DNA from: an uncultured Candidatus Saccharibacteria bacterium
GTDB taxonomy: Bacteria; Patescibacteriota; Saccharimonadia; Saccharimonadales; UBA4665
Reading direction: 5' to 3'
Assembly: GCA_937988795.1 (NCBI GenBank)
Contig: CALKHY010000145.1
Span: forward strand, 1 to 19,890
Length of the DNA: 19,890 nucleotides
Below, piece after piece: positions 8,885-16,812 of this stretch; the stretch's first letter is position 1; each line of letters begins with the position of its first letter. Made by a program: the position numbers and the translations under genes. Below the pieces are notes generated by a model. It did not search any database, had not been told where the DNA came from, and worked only from the letters and a program-made list of their open reading frames with translations.

Positions 8885-9373
8885 TCAACTTATCGCTGCT
8901 CTTAGCAGACCTGACTCACACAACTTGCTCACCCATTCATTAACCCCATTGAAACATTGCGTCCACGCGCGTTCAAATGCTTCAATCGGTTGATTAATGG
9001 GATCTGCGATCTCCTCACCCTGCCATTGACCTAACAAAAACGTTTTGCCGGCAGCTGTAGGAAAACGACGTTGGACTTCGCGCCGGTGCATTGAGTCCAT
9101 TACAAACACAACGGTGGACGTAGCAATCTCCGCACTGCTAATCGCCTCAGCACGTTTTTCGGGATCTATATATACGCCATGTTTACGTGCAATTTCGACT
9201 ACATATTGATGAGGCGGGCGCCCTACCGGCGCCGCGAGCCCTCGAGAAATTACGTTAGCACCCAAACCGCGTTTCATTATCTGGTAAGAAAATAATGCTT
9301 CAGCCATCGGACTGCGGCATACGTTTCCGGTGCAAACTACAAGCAGCAGGGGAAATTTTGATTTATCCGACAT
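8885..9373 (-). CDS. wzb: Low-molecular-weight protein tyrosine phosphatase (Wzb-type)
   Basis: The 162-residue protein has the family length and its active-site loop: C14-T-G-N-V-C-R20-S, matching CX5R(S/T), where C14 is the phosphate-accepting nucleophile. The general acid is D124 in ADPINQP, the usual DP motif. Such cytoplasmic phosphatases remove phosphate from the tyrosine tail of Wzc, which keeps capsule or exopolysaccharide production cycling. It lies between the wzi and wza genes with short spacers, in the classical wza-wzb-wzc set though in the order wzb-wza-wzc. All key residues are present. The start is the ATG at 9373; no strong ribosome-binding site is apparent. Confidence 0.94.
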   Translation of the reverse strand: MSDKSKFPLLLVVCTGNVCRSPMAEALFSYQIMKRGLGANVISRGLAAPVGRPPHQYVVEIARKHGVYIDPEKRAEAISSAEIATSTVVFVMDSMHRREVQRRFPTAAGKTFLLGQWQGEEIADPINQPIEAFERAWTQCFNGVNEWVSKLCESGLLRAAIS

Positions 9374-9417
9374 AAAATAAAAAAATCATATCCGGCTTCG
9401 TTATTTTCTATTTTCAC

Positions 9418-10908
9418 TTACAGAGGGATGTTCACCGAAAGCATGAGTCCAAGCGCGTTATCCATTTTCCCCGAAGTCTTTCGTATCATGGCCATGGCTA
9501 CCCGAAATGAAGATGAACGGAAACGCCAGCTATATGTTGCCTCAGCGCCATACCAATGAGCGGCAGCTGAAAATGCTTGATTAATATTCTGGGTAGCGCC
9601 GTTGACTTGCGCTTGAATAATTCGCACGGAGTATCGCGAAAAGTATCGGAAATCATCCGGCGTAATATTTAGGCCTATAGATAACATTCGACCCGTCCCG
9701 CCGATTGGATGTCCAATCGGCAAGCCGTCGTGATATAAGCCATTCTGATAAGTGCCATGACGATATGCCGTTCCGGGCAGCCCGCTGCTCAATCCAAACA
9801 TCCGCTTCGCTGTGGTATCCGAAGCTTCCGCATACCACTGCACCCGTGTCGCCCCAACCATGTGCTTGAACTGCGTTCCAACCTGCGCCAGATAATGCGA
9901 GGGTAGCCCTCCCGCCTCATCTTCGCCCGCGAGTTGGCCATATACAGTTAGCGGATTACCCCACAGCGACATTGTGTAGCGGACATCAAAGCCAGCCAGC
10001 TCATTGCTGGGATCATTTCCAGGCGTGTTCGAATCGCCCTTCAACGCCCGCCACAACGCACCAAAACTATTGTCTCGCCCGCTCCCGCCCCATTCGATGA
10101 ACCGCGAGGCGCCCAATTCCAGCCCTTCGAACGGCCGCGCAAACACTCGCATGTTCATGACCCGGGCACGCGGCACGGCCGTATCGTGTTGGAGCTGGCC
10201 CAGGAACACCTCATACCCCCAGGGCCCGATCCACGAGAGCCACTTGCTTTCGGGCGCCGTTTGCTTGGCTCGCTGCAGGCCTATCCCCGGAATGGCCGTG
10301 GCGGCGTTGCCCCAATTCAGGCTGCCGTCTACGCCCGGCCCCCAATAGTGGGCAAGCTGGCCGACGTACAGGGCTTGGCCGAGGAACCGGCCGGAAACAT
10401 AGCTGCCTTCCAGGTTGAACCGGGATTGCTTGCTGGTGAGGGGGTCGACGAGGCCGTTGACCTGCAGCTTGCCGGCGACGACGTCGTTCCCGCCTTGCAT
10501 CCACACGCCGGTGGAATACGCGGCCCTCGCCTGGCTGGCAAAGCCCAGCTGGGGGATGGAATCGGTGTTGGCTTGGAAATTGACGCCGAAGTTGGCTTTC
10601 TTTTGGTCGTCTAGGTAGCGCCGCACGGCGAGGATGGCATGCACGTCCGCGCGGGTGAGGCCTTTGCGCTTGCGCGCTTCGAGGGCTGCCTCCAGCGCGG
10701 AGACGGGAATTGGCCACGTGGAGGTGGAAACGTACCCGATGATGCCGCGGTCCACCAGCCACTGGATGTCGTCCCGCAGTTCCTGGTTGCCGGCTTCGAT
10801 CATGGCCGCTTGCTGGCCCAGCGCGGGGCTCGCCGCCATGGCTGCCCACAGCAGCACGCCTGCCGCAGCCGCCAAGGCCCGCCGGGGTGTGCCGGCCGAT
10901 TCGTCCAT
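9418..10908 (-). CDS. wzi: Wzi family outer-membrane capsule assembly protein
   Basis: From the ATG at 10908 the product is 496 residues with a signal peptide (RRALAAAAGVLLWAAMAA, cleavage near ALG-QQ). The mature part has a short helical start (ELRDDIQWLVDRGII) and then many alternating polar/hydrophobic strands with aromatic ends, as expected for the Wzi beta-barrel that holds capsule on the outer surface. It is the promoter-proximal gene of the capsule operon. An ATG at 10941 or a GTG at 10965 would give a longer N-terminus. Base composition changes within the gene: 43 G/C of 60 at 10621-10680 near its 5' end but 29 of 60 at 9661-9720 near its 3' end, so the gene may be a recombinant mosaic. 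The family is also seen in exopolysaccharide clusters. Confidence 0.87.
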   Translation of the reverse strand: MDESAGTPRRALAAAAGVLLWAAMAASPALGQQAAMIEAGNQELRDDIQWLVDRGIIGYVSTSTWPIPVSALEAALEARKRKGLTRADVHAILAVRRYLDDQKKANFGVNFQANTDSIPQLGFASQARAAYSTGVWMQGGNDVVAGKLQVNGLVDPLTSKQSRFNLEGSYVSGRFLGQALYVGQLAHYWGPGVDGSLNWGNAATAIPGIGLQRAKQTAPESKWLSWIGPWGYEVFLGQLQHDTAVPRARVMNMRVFARPFEGLELGASRFIEWGGSGRDNSFGALWRALKGDSNTPGNDPSNELAGFDVRYTMSLWGNPLTVYGQLAGEDEAGGLPSHYLAQVGTQFKHMVGATRVQWYAEASDTTAKRMFGLSSGLPGTAYRHGTYQNGLYHDGLPIGHPIGGTGRMLSIGLNITPDDFRYFSRYSVRIIQAQVNGATQNINQAFSAAAHWYGAEATYSWRFRSSSFRVAMAMIRKTSGKMDNALGLMLSVNIPL

Positions 10909-11047
10909 GGGAATGAGGCCACGCTTATGCACTGTCAACATAGATAGGAGAGAAGGTGGACCCACGGTGTAGGACCGGGGGGGGGTTGAATCCCTGGGTC
11001 CGTGGACGAGTTAAAAGCGAGGAAACATACCATGAAAGCGCCGCCTG

Positions 11048-11103
11048 CCCCTATCGGCCTTAATTTCTATAACACTTTTTTTTACATCGTTTGGCCGATG
11101 GGG
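11048..11103. promoter_or_regulatory. Long inverted repeat around an AT-rich core upstream of the capsule operon
   Basis: The left arm CCCC-T-ATCGGCC (11048-11059) pairs with the right arm GGCCGAT-GGGG (11093-11103), 11 bp with a single bulged T. The 33-base centre is AT-rich and holds CTATAAC and a T8 run. It lies about 140-195 bases before the capsule genes. It could be a regulator site or promoter core; this is inference. Confidence 0.4.
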
Positions 11104-11146
11104 CCCATCCGCCACGGCGATTTACGTTCGCGCCATGATAATCTTG

Positions 11147-11163
11147 GTTACAAGCTTTGTAAC
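11147..11163. promoter_or_regulatory. Perfect palindrome, likely transcription-factor site
   Basis: GTTACAA (11147-11153) and TTGTAAC (11157-11163) are exact inverted copies around GCT. A further GTTAC half-site follows at 11168-11172. The spacing suits a dimeric regulator; GTAAC-type half-sites are reminiscent of OmpR-like sites, but I cannot name the regulator. Confidence 0.45.
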
Positions 11164-11291
11164 AAAAGTTACGGATTTGTTTTTCCATTTATTCGTGCTT
11201 TGTGTCTCGACGAAACAAAGCCAGCCGCCAGAATCAAGTCAGGTAAGATCGTCGCAACATTGCCATTGACTCACCATAAGAGTTTGCGTTT

Positions 11292-12131
11292 ATGAAACCT
11301 GTACGCACTGCCGTGTTCCCTGTTGCCGGCCTGGGCACGCGCTTTCTGCCGGCCACCAAGGCCATGCCCAAGGAAATGCTGCCCGTCATCGACAAACCCC
11401 TGATCCAGTACGCCGTCGAGGAAGCGGTGGCGGCCGGCATTACGACGCTGGTGTTCATCACTGGCCGCAACAAGCGCGCGATCGAGGACCACTTCGACAC
11501 CATTCCCGAGCTGGAAGCCGAGCTCGTGGCCAAGCACAAGGTGGAGCTGCTGCGCACCGTCAAGAACATCCTGCCGCCCTCGGTGAGTTGCATTTATATC
11601 CGCCAGCCCGCGCCGCTGGGCCTGGGGCACGCCGTGCTGTGCGCCGAGCCGGTGGTGGGCCGGGAGCCCTTTGCCGTGCTGCTGGCCGACGACTTGATCG
11701 ATGCGGACGTGCCGGTGACCAAGCAGCTGGTGGAGGCGGCGCTGGCGAACGACGGCAGCGTGCTGGGCGTCCAGGACGTCAAGCGCGAAGACACCTCTAA
11801 GTACGGCATCGTGGACACGCATGACGACACGAGCCGCACCGCCCAGGTGTTCAACATGGTGGAAAAGCCCGCCCCCGAGGAAGCGCCTTCTACCTTGGCC
11901 GTGGTGGGCCGTTATGTGCTCGAGGGGGAAATCTTCGACCACTTGCGCACCTTAGGCAAGGGCGCCGGCGGCGAAATCCAGCTGACCGATGGCATTGCCG
12001 CGCTGATGAAGGCCAAGCGCAAGGTGTTCGCGCACCGCTACGAGGGCACGCGCTACGACTGCGGCAGCAAGACCGGCCTGTTCGAAGCCACGGTGGCGCT
12101 GGGCCAGAAGTACCACGGCTTCAAGGTCTGA
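11292..12131 (+). CDS. galU: UTP-glucose-1-phosphate uridylyltransferase
   Basis: The 279-residue protein is the usual GalU length. The nucleotidyltransferase motif [19 protein letters not shown] (13-31) holds the G-rich nucleotide loop and the basic active-site region; [12 protein letters not shown] follows directly, then LADDLID and [10 protein letters not shown] further on, all typical of GalU. The enzyme makes UDP-glucose from UTP and glucose-1-phosphate in the cytoplasm, feeding capsule, LPS and other glycans. AAGAG at 11278-11282 is a fair ribosome-binding site nine bases before the ATG. Composition is GC-rich, so the gene looks native to the chromosome and not part of the imported capsule block. 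It is not RmlA, which has different signature sequences. Confidence 0.96.
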   Translation: MKPVRTAVFPVAGLGTRFLPATKAMPKEMLPVIDKPLIQYAVEEAVAAGITTLVFITGRNKRAIEDHFDTIPELEAELVAKHKVELLRTVKNILPPSVSCIYIRQPAPLGLGHAVLCAEPVVGREPFAVLLADDLIDADVPVTKQLVEAALANDGSVLGVQDVKREDTSKYGIVDTHDDTSRTAQVFNMVEKPAPEEAPSTLAVVGRYVLEGEIFDHLRTLGKGAGGEIQLTDGIAALMKAKRKVFAHRYEGTRYDCGSKTGLFEATVALGQKYHGFKV

Positions 12132-12284
12132 CTAAGCGTCCATACTCAATAAGTAAGCCAGTAAGCCGGAGCCCGGCGGCTCGCGGGCACCGGCCGGTGC
12201 ATGCAGGTGCGCCCGGCCCGCTGGGGGCGGGCTGCCGCGCATCCCTTCCATTACACTAACGGCCTGCATGCCTCCCCATACGCC

Positions 12285-13463
12285 GTGAAGACTGCCCGCC
12301 GTTACTTGGCCTCTGAAATCTACCGCTCGTCGTCCATCGTCCTCGCGGCGCTGGTCGGCCTGTTTTCGTTTTTTGCCGTGGTGGACGACCTTGACCAGGT
12401 CGGGCGCGATGGCTTCAAGCTCTACCACCTGCTGTTCCTCGAACTCCTTGCGCTTCCTACCCGCATCTACGACATCCTGCCCATTGGCCTGCTGATCGGC
12501 GCGATCTTGGCGCTGGCGGCGCTGGCGCAGCGGCACGAGCTGGTGATCCTGCGCGTCTCGGGCGTGAGCGGCATGCGCATGCTGGGCATGCTGTGGTGGG
12601 TGTCGGTGCCGGTCATGCTGCTGGCCCTGGTGCTGGCGGAGTGGCTCACGCCCGCGGCGGAGGTGAAGCTGAACGAGACCCGGCTCGCGATCACGGGCAG
12701 CGCGGGGGGCCGCTCTTCCGGGATGCTGCGCAGCGGCTATTGGTTCAAGGAAGACACCCAGGCGGGCGAGCGCATCATTAACGTGGCGGCCTTGCGGCCC
12801 GGGGGCGGTGCCTCGAACGTGACGCTGTACGATTTCACGCCGGACAGGCGGCTGGCAACGATCATGCAGGCCCAGTCTGCCACGTTCGCGACCAATGAGC
12901 TGCGGCTGCAGGACGTTAGCATCACCACCATCGACCCTTCGCTGGAATCGGCGCTGCAGGCCGGCAGCCGCGCGACGGAGCCGCCGGTGAAGGTGACGCA
13001 CGAAGCCGAGCGCACGGTATCGACCACCCTCACGGCCGAGCTGCTGCTAGCCCGCGTGCTGACCCCGGAGCGGATGGCGTTTACGGACCTGCTGGATTAC
13101 GTGGGGTATTTGAACCGCAATAACCTGGTCTCGGACCGGCAGATCGTGGCGATCTGGCGCAAGCTGATCTACCCCTTCACCCTGCTCGCGATGATTACCA
13201 TCGCCGCCCCCATCGGTTTCATGCAGACCCGCCGTGGTGGCGTGGGCGTGAAGGTGTTCCTCGGCATTCTGCTGGGGGTGGCCTTCTTCATGGCGAACCA
13301 GCTGGCCTTGAACGTGGGCATGCTCAATCGCTGGCCGGCCTGGTTTACGGCGGTGGCCCCGAATGCCTTGGGGCTGGGCCTGGCGCTGCTCGCGATGCTG
13401 AACATGGAATACGGCAGCCTGCTGCGGGCGCGCTGGCGCCGGCCGGCAGACGACCCCGCGTGA
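12285..13463 (+). CDS. lptG: LptG, permease subunit of the LPS export ABC transporter
   Basis: The protein has the LptF/LptG layout: two to three N-terminal membrane helices ([25 protein letters not shown] then the [20 protein letters not shown] block), a periplasmic beta-jellyroll middle, and three C-terminal helices ([21 protein letters not shown] onward). The N-terminus and DDLDQVG point to LptG and not LptF. With LptF and LptB it extracts LPS from the inner membrane and passes it to LptC-LptA. I place the start at the GTG at 12285 ([13 protein letters not shown]), giving 392 residues; an upstream in-frame ATG at 12201 would add 28 residues without homology character. A GC-rich hairpin (GCCCGC/GCGGGC, 12216-12232) lies in the gap after galU. 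LptF is not next to it here. Confidence 0.92.
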   Translation: MKTARRYLASEIYRSSSIVLAALVGLFSFFAVVDDLDQVGRDGFKLYHLLFLELLALPTRIYDILPIGLLIGAILALAALAQRHELVILRVSGVSGMRMLGMLWWVSVPVMLLALVLAEWLTPAAEVKLNETRLAITGSAGGRSSGMLRSGYWFKEDTQAGERIINVAALRPGGGASNVTLYDFTPDRRLATIMQAQSATFATNELRLQDVSITTIDPSLESALQAGSRATEPPVKVTHEAERTVSTTLTAELLLARVLTPERMAFTDLLDYVGYLNRNNLVSDRQIVAIWRKLIYPFTLLAMITIAAPIGFMQTRRGGVGVKVFLGILLGVAFFMANQLALNVGMLNRWPAWFTAVAPNALGLGLALLAMLNMEYGSLLRARWRRPADDPA

Positions 13464-13470
13464 GCCGGCC

Positions 13471-14292
13471 ATGAGTACCTGGATGATCGGCGACCTGCAA
13501 GGTTGCTGCGATTCGCTCGATGCCCTGCTCGCCCGCCCCGAGATCGCCGGCGAGGCCGGCGCCCGCTTCTGGTTTGCCGGCGACTTGGTGAATCGCGGCC
13601 CGGCCTCGCTTGCCACGATGCGGCGGGTCATGGCGCTGGGCGAGCGCGCGCAGGCGGTGCTGGGTAACCACGACCTGCACCTCTTGGCCGTGGCCGCCGG
13701 GGTGCGCCCGCCCGGCAAGTCCGACACCGTGCGCGAGATCCTGGACGCGCCGGATGCGGCCGAGATCCTGGAATGGCTGCGCCGGCGGCCGCTCGCGCAT
13801 TTCGAGCACGGGCACCTGCTGGTCCATGCCGGCGTGCTGCCCGCGTGGACGGCCGAACAAACCCTCGCCTTGGCGGGCGAAGTGCAGGCGGCGCTGCGCG
13901 GGCCCGATTGGCGCCAGTTCTTGGCACAGATGTACGGCAACGAGCCTGCGGCCTGGGATGACGGGCTCAAAGGCGCCGACCGGCTGCGGGTGATCGTCAA
14001 TGCCTTGACGCGCCTGCGCTTTTGCACGGCGGAAGGGACGATGGAGTTCGAAACCAAGGAAGGCGCCGGCCATGCACCGGAAGGCTACCTGCCCTGGTTC
14101 GACGTGCCGGGGCGCGCCACGGCTTCGGTTACCGTGGTGTTCGGGCATTGGTCCACGCTGGGCCTGCTGCAGCGGCCCGGGTTGGTCGCGCTGGACACGG
14201 GCTGCGTGTGGGGTGGGCAGTTGACGGCGGTCCGGCTGGAAGACCATAAAGTGGTGCAGGTGCGCTGCCCGCAATACCGGGTGCCGGGCTGA
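13471..14292 (+). CDS. apaH: Symmetrical bis(5'-nucleosyl)-tetraphosphatase (Ap4A hydrolase)
   Basis: The 273-residue protein matches ApaH in length and motifs. The metallophosphatase blocks are GDLQGC (7-12), GDLVNRG (37-43) and GNHD (65-68), which bind the two metal ions. The C-terminal [18 protein letters not shown] is a typical ApaH ending. The enzyme splits Ap4A symmetrically into two ADP in the cytoplasm, clearing alarmone-like dinucleotides and helping remove Np4-type RNA caps. It starts only seven bases after lptG, so the two are probably co-transcribed. The next gene, rmlC, begins within about two dozen bases. Confidence 0.96.
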   Translation: MSTWMIGDLQGCCDSLDALLARPEIAGEAGARFWFAGDLVNRGPASLATMRRVMALGERAQAVLGNHDLHLLAVAAGVRPPGKSDTVREILDAPDAAEILEWLRRRPLAHFEHGHLLVHAGVLPAWTAEQTLALAGEVQAALRGPDWRQFLAQMYGNEPAAWDDGLKGADRLRVIVNALTRLRFCTAEGTMEFETKEGAGHAPEGYLPWFDVPGRATASVTVVFGHWSTLGLLQRPGLVALDTGCVWGGQLTAVRLEDHKVVQVRCPQYRVPG

Positions 14293-14315
14293 CGCCCCGC
14301 CCCATGCCGTCTGCC

Positions 14316-14885
14316 ATGAAGATCTTGCCGACCCGCCTGCCGGAAGTCCTGCTATTCGAGCCCGAAGTGCGGCGCGACGCGCGCGGCTACTTCGTGGAGA
14401 CCTGGCGCGCCAACTGGCTGGCCGAGGCGGGCATCGAGGCCGATTTCGTGCAGGAGAATCAATCGCTCTCGCGCCGCGGTGTGCTGCGCGGGCTGCATTT
14501 CCAGTGGCCGCAGGAACAGGGCAAGCTGGTGCGCGTGGTGCGGGGCAAGGTCTTCGACGTGGCGGTGGATGTGCGGCGCGGCTCGCCCACCTTCGGGGCC
14601 TGGACGGGCACGGAATTGGACGACGACGCCCACCGCCAGCTGTGGATTCCGCCCGGCTTTGCGCACGGTTTTTGCGTGCTTTCGGAAGAGGCGGTCGTGG
14701 TTTACCGGTGCACGGCCTATTACGCGCCGCAGGCGGAAGCCGGCATACGCTGGGACGACCCGGACCTCGGCATCGCCTGGCCCCGCACGGATGTTCCGTT
14801 CACGCTTTCCCCCAAGGATGCCGCGCAGCCCCGGCTGGCCGAGCTGGCGCCGGAGCGGCTGCCCGTTTACCGGGGCGCGGCATGA
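14316..14885 (+). CDS. rmlC: dTDP-4-dehydrorhamnose 3,5-epimerase
   Basis: From ATG 14316 the product is 189 residues and starts MKILPTRLPEVL, as RmlC proteins usually do; an ATG four codons earlier (14304) is possible and neither has a clear ribosome-binding site. H61 in VLRGLHFQWP is the expected catalytic histidine, and GFAHGFCVLSEEA and IRWDDPDLGIAWP are the conserved cupin and C-terminal blocks, with a tyrosine near 130. The enzyme epimerises C3 and C5 of dTDP-4-keto-6-deoxyglucose in the dTDP-L-rhamnose pathway. Its stop overlaps the rmlD start (ATGA), showing translational coupling. RmlA is not present in the window. Confidence 0.95.
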   Translation: MKILPTRLPEVLLFEPEVRRDARGYFVETWRANWLAEAGIEADFVQENQSLSRRGVLRGLHFQWPQEQGKLVRVVRGKVFDVAVDVRRGSPTFGAWTGTELDDDAHRQLWIPPGFAHGFCVLSEEAVVVYRCTAYYAPQAEAGIRWDDPDLGIAWPRTDVPFTLSPKDAAQPRLAELAPERLPVYRGAA

Positions 14886-15763
14886 GCATCCTCGTTTCCG
14901 GGGCGGGCGGCCAGCTCGGCCAGGAGCTCGCGGCGCGCGCCGGCGCGCGCCGCCTCGTCGGGCTGCCCCGCGCGGAATGGAACATCGCCGACCCTGGGGC
15001 CACCGAACGGGTGCTGGACGCCTACCGCCCCACGCTCGTGATCAACGCCGCGGCCTATACCGCCGTGGACCGCGCGGAAGCGGCCCCCGGGCCCGCCTTC
15101 GCCGCCAACCGCGACGGCCCCGGCCACCTGGCGCGCGCCTGCGCGCGGCGCGGCATTGCGCTGCTGCACCTGTCTACCTGCTACGTGTTCGACGGCGCCC
15201 AGCGCACGCCCTATGCCGAAGGCGATGCCCCGGCGCCGCTGAACGTGTACGGCCGCAGCAAGCTGGAAGGGGAAGCCGCGGTGCGCGACGCCCTCCCCCG
15301 CCACTTGATCCTCCGGGTCTCGTGGGTGTTCGGCGCCCATGGCGAGAATTTCGTGCGCACGCTGCTGCGCCGGGCGCAGGCCGGCGCGCCGCTGCGCGTG
15401 GTGGCAGACCAAACCGGCACCCCCACCCATGCCGGCGACATCGCGCAGGCCTTGCTGCAGCTGGCCGACCGGATCACGGCGGGCGAAGACTTGCCGTGGG
15501 GGCTCTATCATTACCCGGGCGGCGAAGCGGTGAGCTGGCATGCATTTGCCGAGGCCATCATGGCCGAAGCGTGCCGCCAGGGGCTGCTCGATCACGCACC
15601 CTCCATCGCGCCCATTACCAGTGCGGAGTACCCCAGCGCCGCGCGGCGCCCGGCCTATTCCGTGCTAGACGGCCGGCGCGGCGCCGGGCTGCTTGGCCTG
15701 CCGCCCGCGGACTGGCGCGCCGGACTGAAAGAGGTATTGTCGACATGGAAACAGGCGGCGTGA
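14882..15763 (+). CDS. rmlD: dTDP-4-dehydrorhamnose reductase
   Basis: Starting at the ATG that overlaps the rmlC stop, the product is 293 residues. It is an extended short-chain dehydrogenase/reductase: the nucleotide motif GAGGQLGQ (7-14), the segment NAAAYTAVDRAE (55-66), the catalytic YGRSK (Y123, K127), and a C-terminal substrate part. It reduces dTDP-4-keto-L-rhamnose to dTDP-L-rhamnose in the cytoplasm. One oddity is LSTCYVFDG (98-106) where the family normally has STDYVFDG, so the aspartate after the catalytic threonine is a cysteine (residue 100). The 3' end overlaps rmlB by 19 bases. Confidence 0.94.
   Translation: MSILVSGAGGQLGQELAARAGARRLVGLPRAEWNIADPGATERVLDAYRPTLVINAAAYTAVDRAEAAPGPAFAANRDGPGHLARACARRGIALLHLSTCYVFDGAQRTPYAEGDAPAPLNVYGRSKLEGEAAVRDALPRHLILRVSWVFGAHGENFVRTLLRRAQAGAPLRVVADQTGTPTHAGDIAQALLQLADRITAGEDLPWGLYHYPGGEAVSWHAFAEAIMAEACRQGLLDHAPSIAPITSAEYPSAARRPAYSVLDGRRGAGLLGLPPADWRAGLKEVLSTWKQAA
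15727..15734 (+). promoter_or_regulatory. Ribosome-binding site that decides the rmlB start
   Basis: GAAAGAGG lies inside the end of rmlD, ten bases before the ATG at 15745. The alternative GTG at 15760 (GTGA overlap) has no such sequence before it, so the ATG is preferred. Confidence 0.6.
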
Positions 15764-16764
15764 CCCATCACCCGCGCAAGGTCTTGATCACCGGCGGGGC
15801 CGGGTTCATCGGTGCGAATTTCGTCGCGCACCTGCTCGACCGCGATCCGGACGTGTTCGTGGTGAACCTGGACCTCATGACCTACGCCGCGGACCCGGCC
15901 ATCCTGCCCCGGTTCGACGCTACGGGCCGCCACCTGTTCGTGCATGGGGACGTGTGCGATGCCGGCTTGGTCTGCCGCCTGCTGCGCGAACACGAGATCG
16001 ACACCATCGTGCACTTCGCCGCCGAAACCCACGTGGACCGTTCCATCACCGGGCCGGGGGATTTCGTGCGAACCAACGTAGACGGCACCTTCACGCTGCT
16101 GGAAGCCGCGCGCCAGGCATGGCTGGCCGGGCCCGGGCCTGCAGCGGGCAAGCGCTTCCACCACATCTCCACCGACGAGGTGTACGGCTCCCTGGGCCCG
16201 GGCGACCCGCCCTTCACCGAAGCCTCACCCTACGCGCCCAACTCGCCCTACTCTGCGAGCAAGGCCGCGGCCGACCACTTGGTGCGCGCCTACCACCGCA
16301 CCTACGGCCTGCCCGTCGTCACCACGCATTGCTCGAACAACTACGGCCCGTACCAGCACGACGAAAAATTCATTCCCACCATCATCCGCAACTGCCTCGC
16401 GGGCACGCCTATTCCCGTATTCGGCACGGGCGGCAACTCGCGCGACTGGCTGTACGTGGACGACCACTGCCGCGGCATCGAGCGCGTGCTGCGCGCTGGG
16501 CGTACAGGCGAGACCTACAACATCGGCGGCGGGTGCGAACTGCGCAACATCGACGTGGCCGAGCACCTCTGCGCGCTAATGGACGAATATCATCCCGAAG
16601 GCGCACCGCACCGGCGCCTGATCCAATTCGTCGCCGACCGTCCCGGGCACGACTGGCGCTACGCCATCGACGCCGCCAAGATGCGCGACGAACTGGGATG
16701 GGAACCGCAGGAACGGTTCGACGAGGCGATACGGAAGACGGTGCGGTGGTATTTGAGTAGGTAA
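15745..16764 (+). CDS. rmlB: dTDP-glucose 4,6-dehydratase
   Basis: The 339-residue product carries the NAD-binding motif GGAGFIG (17-23), FAAETHVDRSI (91-101), STDEVYG (142-148) with the catalytic T143-D144-E145 set, and YSASK (Y169, K173) of the extended SDR family. NNYGPYQHDEKFIP and GTGGNSRDWLYVDDHCR are further RmlB signatures. It converts dTDP-glucose to dTDP-4-keto-6-deoxyglucose, the step before RmlC. The start overlaps rmlD by 19 bases, so rmlC, rmlD and rmlB form one coupled operon. The order C-D-B without rmlA is not the common B-D-A-C. The same reading frame stays open far upstream, but that part is out-of-frame rmlC/rmlD sequence. Confidence 0.96.
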   Translation: METGGVTHHPRKVLITGGAGFIGANFVAHLLDRDPDVFVVNLDLMTYAADPAILPRFDATGRHLFVHGDVCDAGLVCRLLREHEIDTIVHFAAETHVDRSITGPGDFVRTNVDGTFTLLEAARQAWLAGPGPAAGKRFHHISTDEVYGSLGPGDPPFTEASPYAPNSPYSASKAAADHLVRAYHRTYGLPVVTTHCSNNYGPYQHDEKFIPTIIRNCLAGTPIPVFGTGGNSRDWLYVDDHCRGIERVLRAGRTGETYNIGGGCELRNIDVAEHLCALMDEYHPEGAPHRRLIQFVADRPGHDWRYAIDAAKMRDELGWEPQERFDEAIRKTVRWYLSR

Positions 16765-16812
16765 GTTGAGTAGAAAGCGTCGCGAGACGACGGATCGAGG
16801 AGAAACGCGAGC

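Larger units (their letters stand above)
10909..11291. other. Divergent intergenic region between the capsule operon and galU
   Basis: This stretch separates wzi (minus) from galU (plus) and should hold the promoters of both. It has a run of nine G (10977-10985), an AT-rich core with a T8 run (11076-11083) enclosed by inverted repeats (11048-11103), and a perfect palindromic site (11147-11163). I could not find a pair of well-spaced sigma-70 boxes. An 87-codon frame from ATG 11032 with GAGGAAA in front ends in an ATGA overlap with galU, but its codon use does not look coding. No JUMPstart-like motif was seen. Confidence 0.5.

Noticed and set aside
10186-10947. Open frames on both strands over the 5' half of wzi
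   Set aside because: They arise from the high GC content there; the wzi frame has a signal peptide and beta-barrel pattern, the others have none.
10909-11291. JUMPstart/ops element before the capsule operon
   Set aside because: No GGCGGTAG-like sequence was found on the minus strand in this region.
12216-12232. GC-rich hairpin after galU as a terminator
   Set aside because: The 6-bp stem is not followed by a T tract, and such short GC palindromes are common in this composition.
12132-14274. Long minus-strand open frames opposite lptG and apaH
   Set aside because: They are rich in R, A, H and P with no domain, and mirror well-supported plus-strand genes.
14479-15744. Long open upstream extension in the rmlB frame
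   Set aside because: The translation is arginine- and proline-rich and lies out of frame over rmlC and rmlD, which are clear genes; GC-rich DNA has few stops in such frames.
15760-15763. GTG start for rmlB with a GTGA overlap
   Set aside because: The ATG at 15745 has a much better ribosome-binding site (GAAAGAGG at a ten-base spacing).
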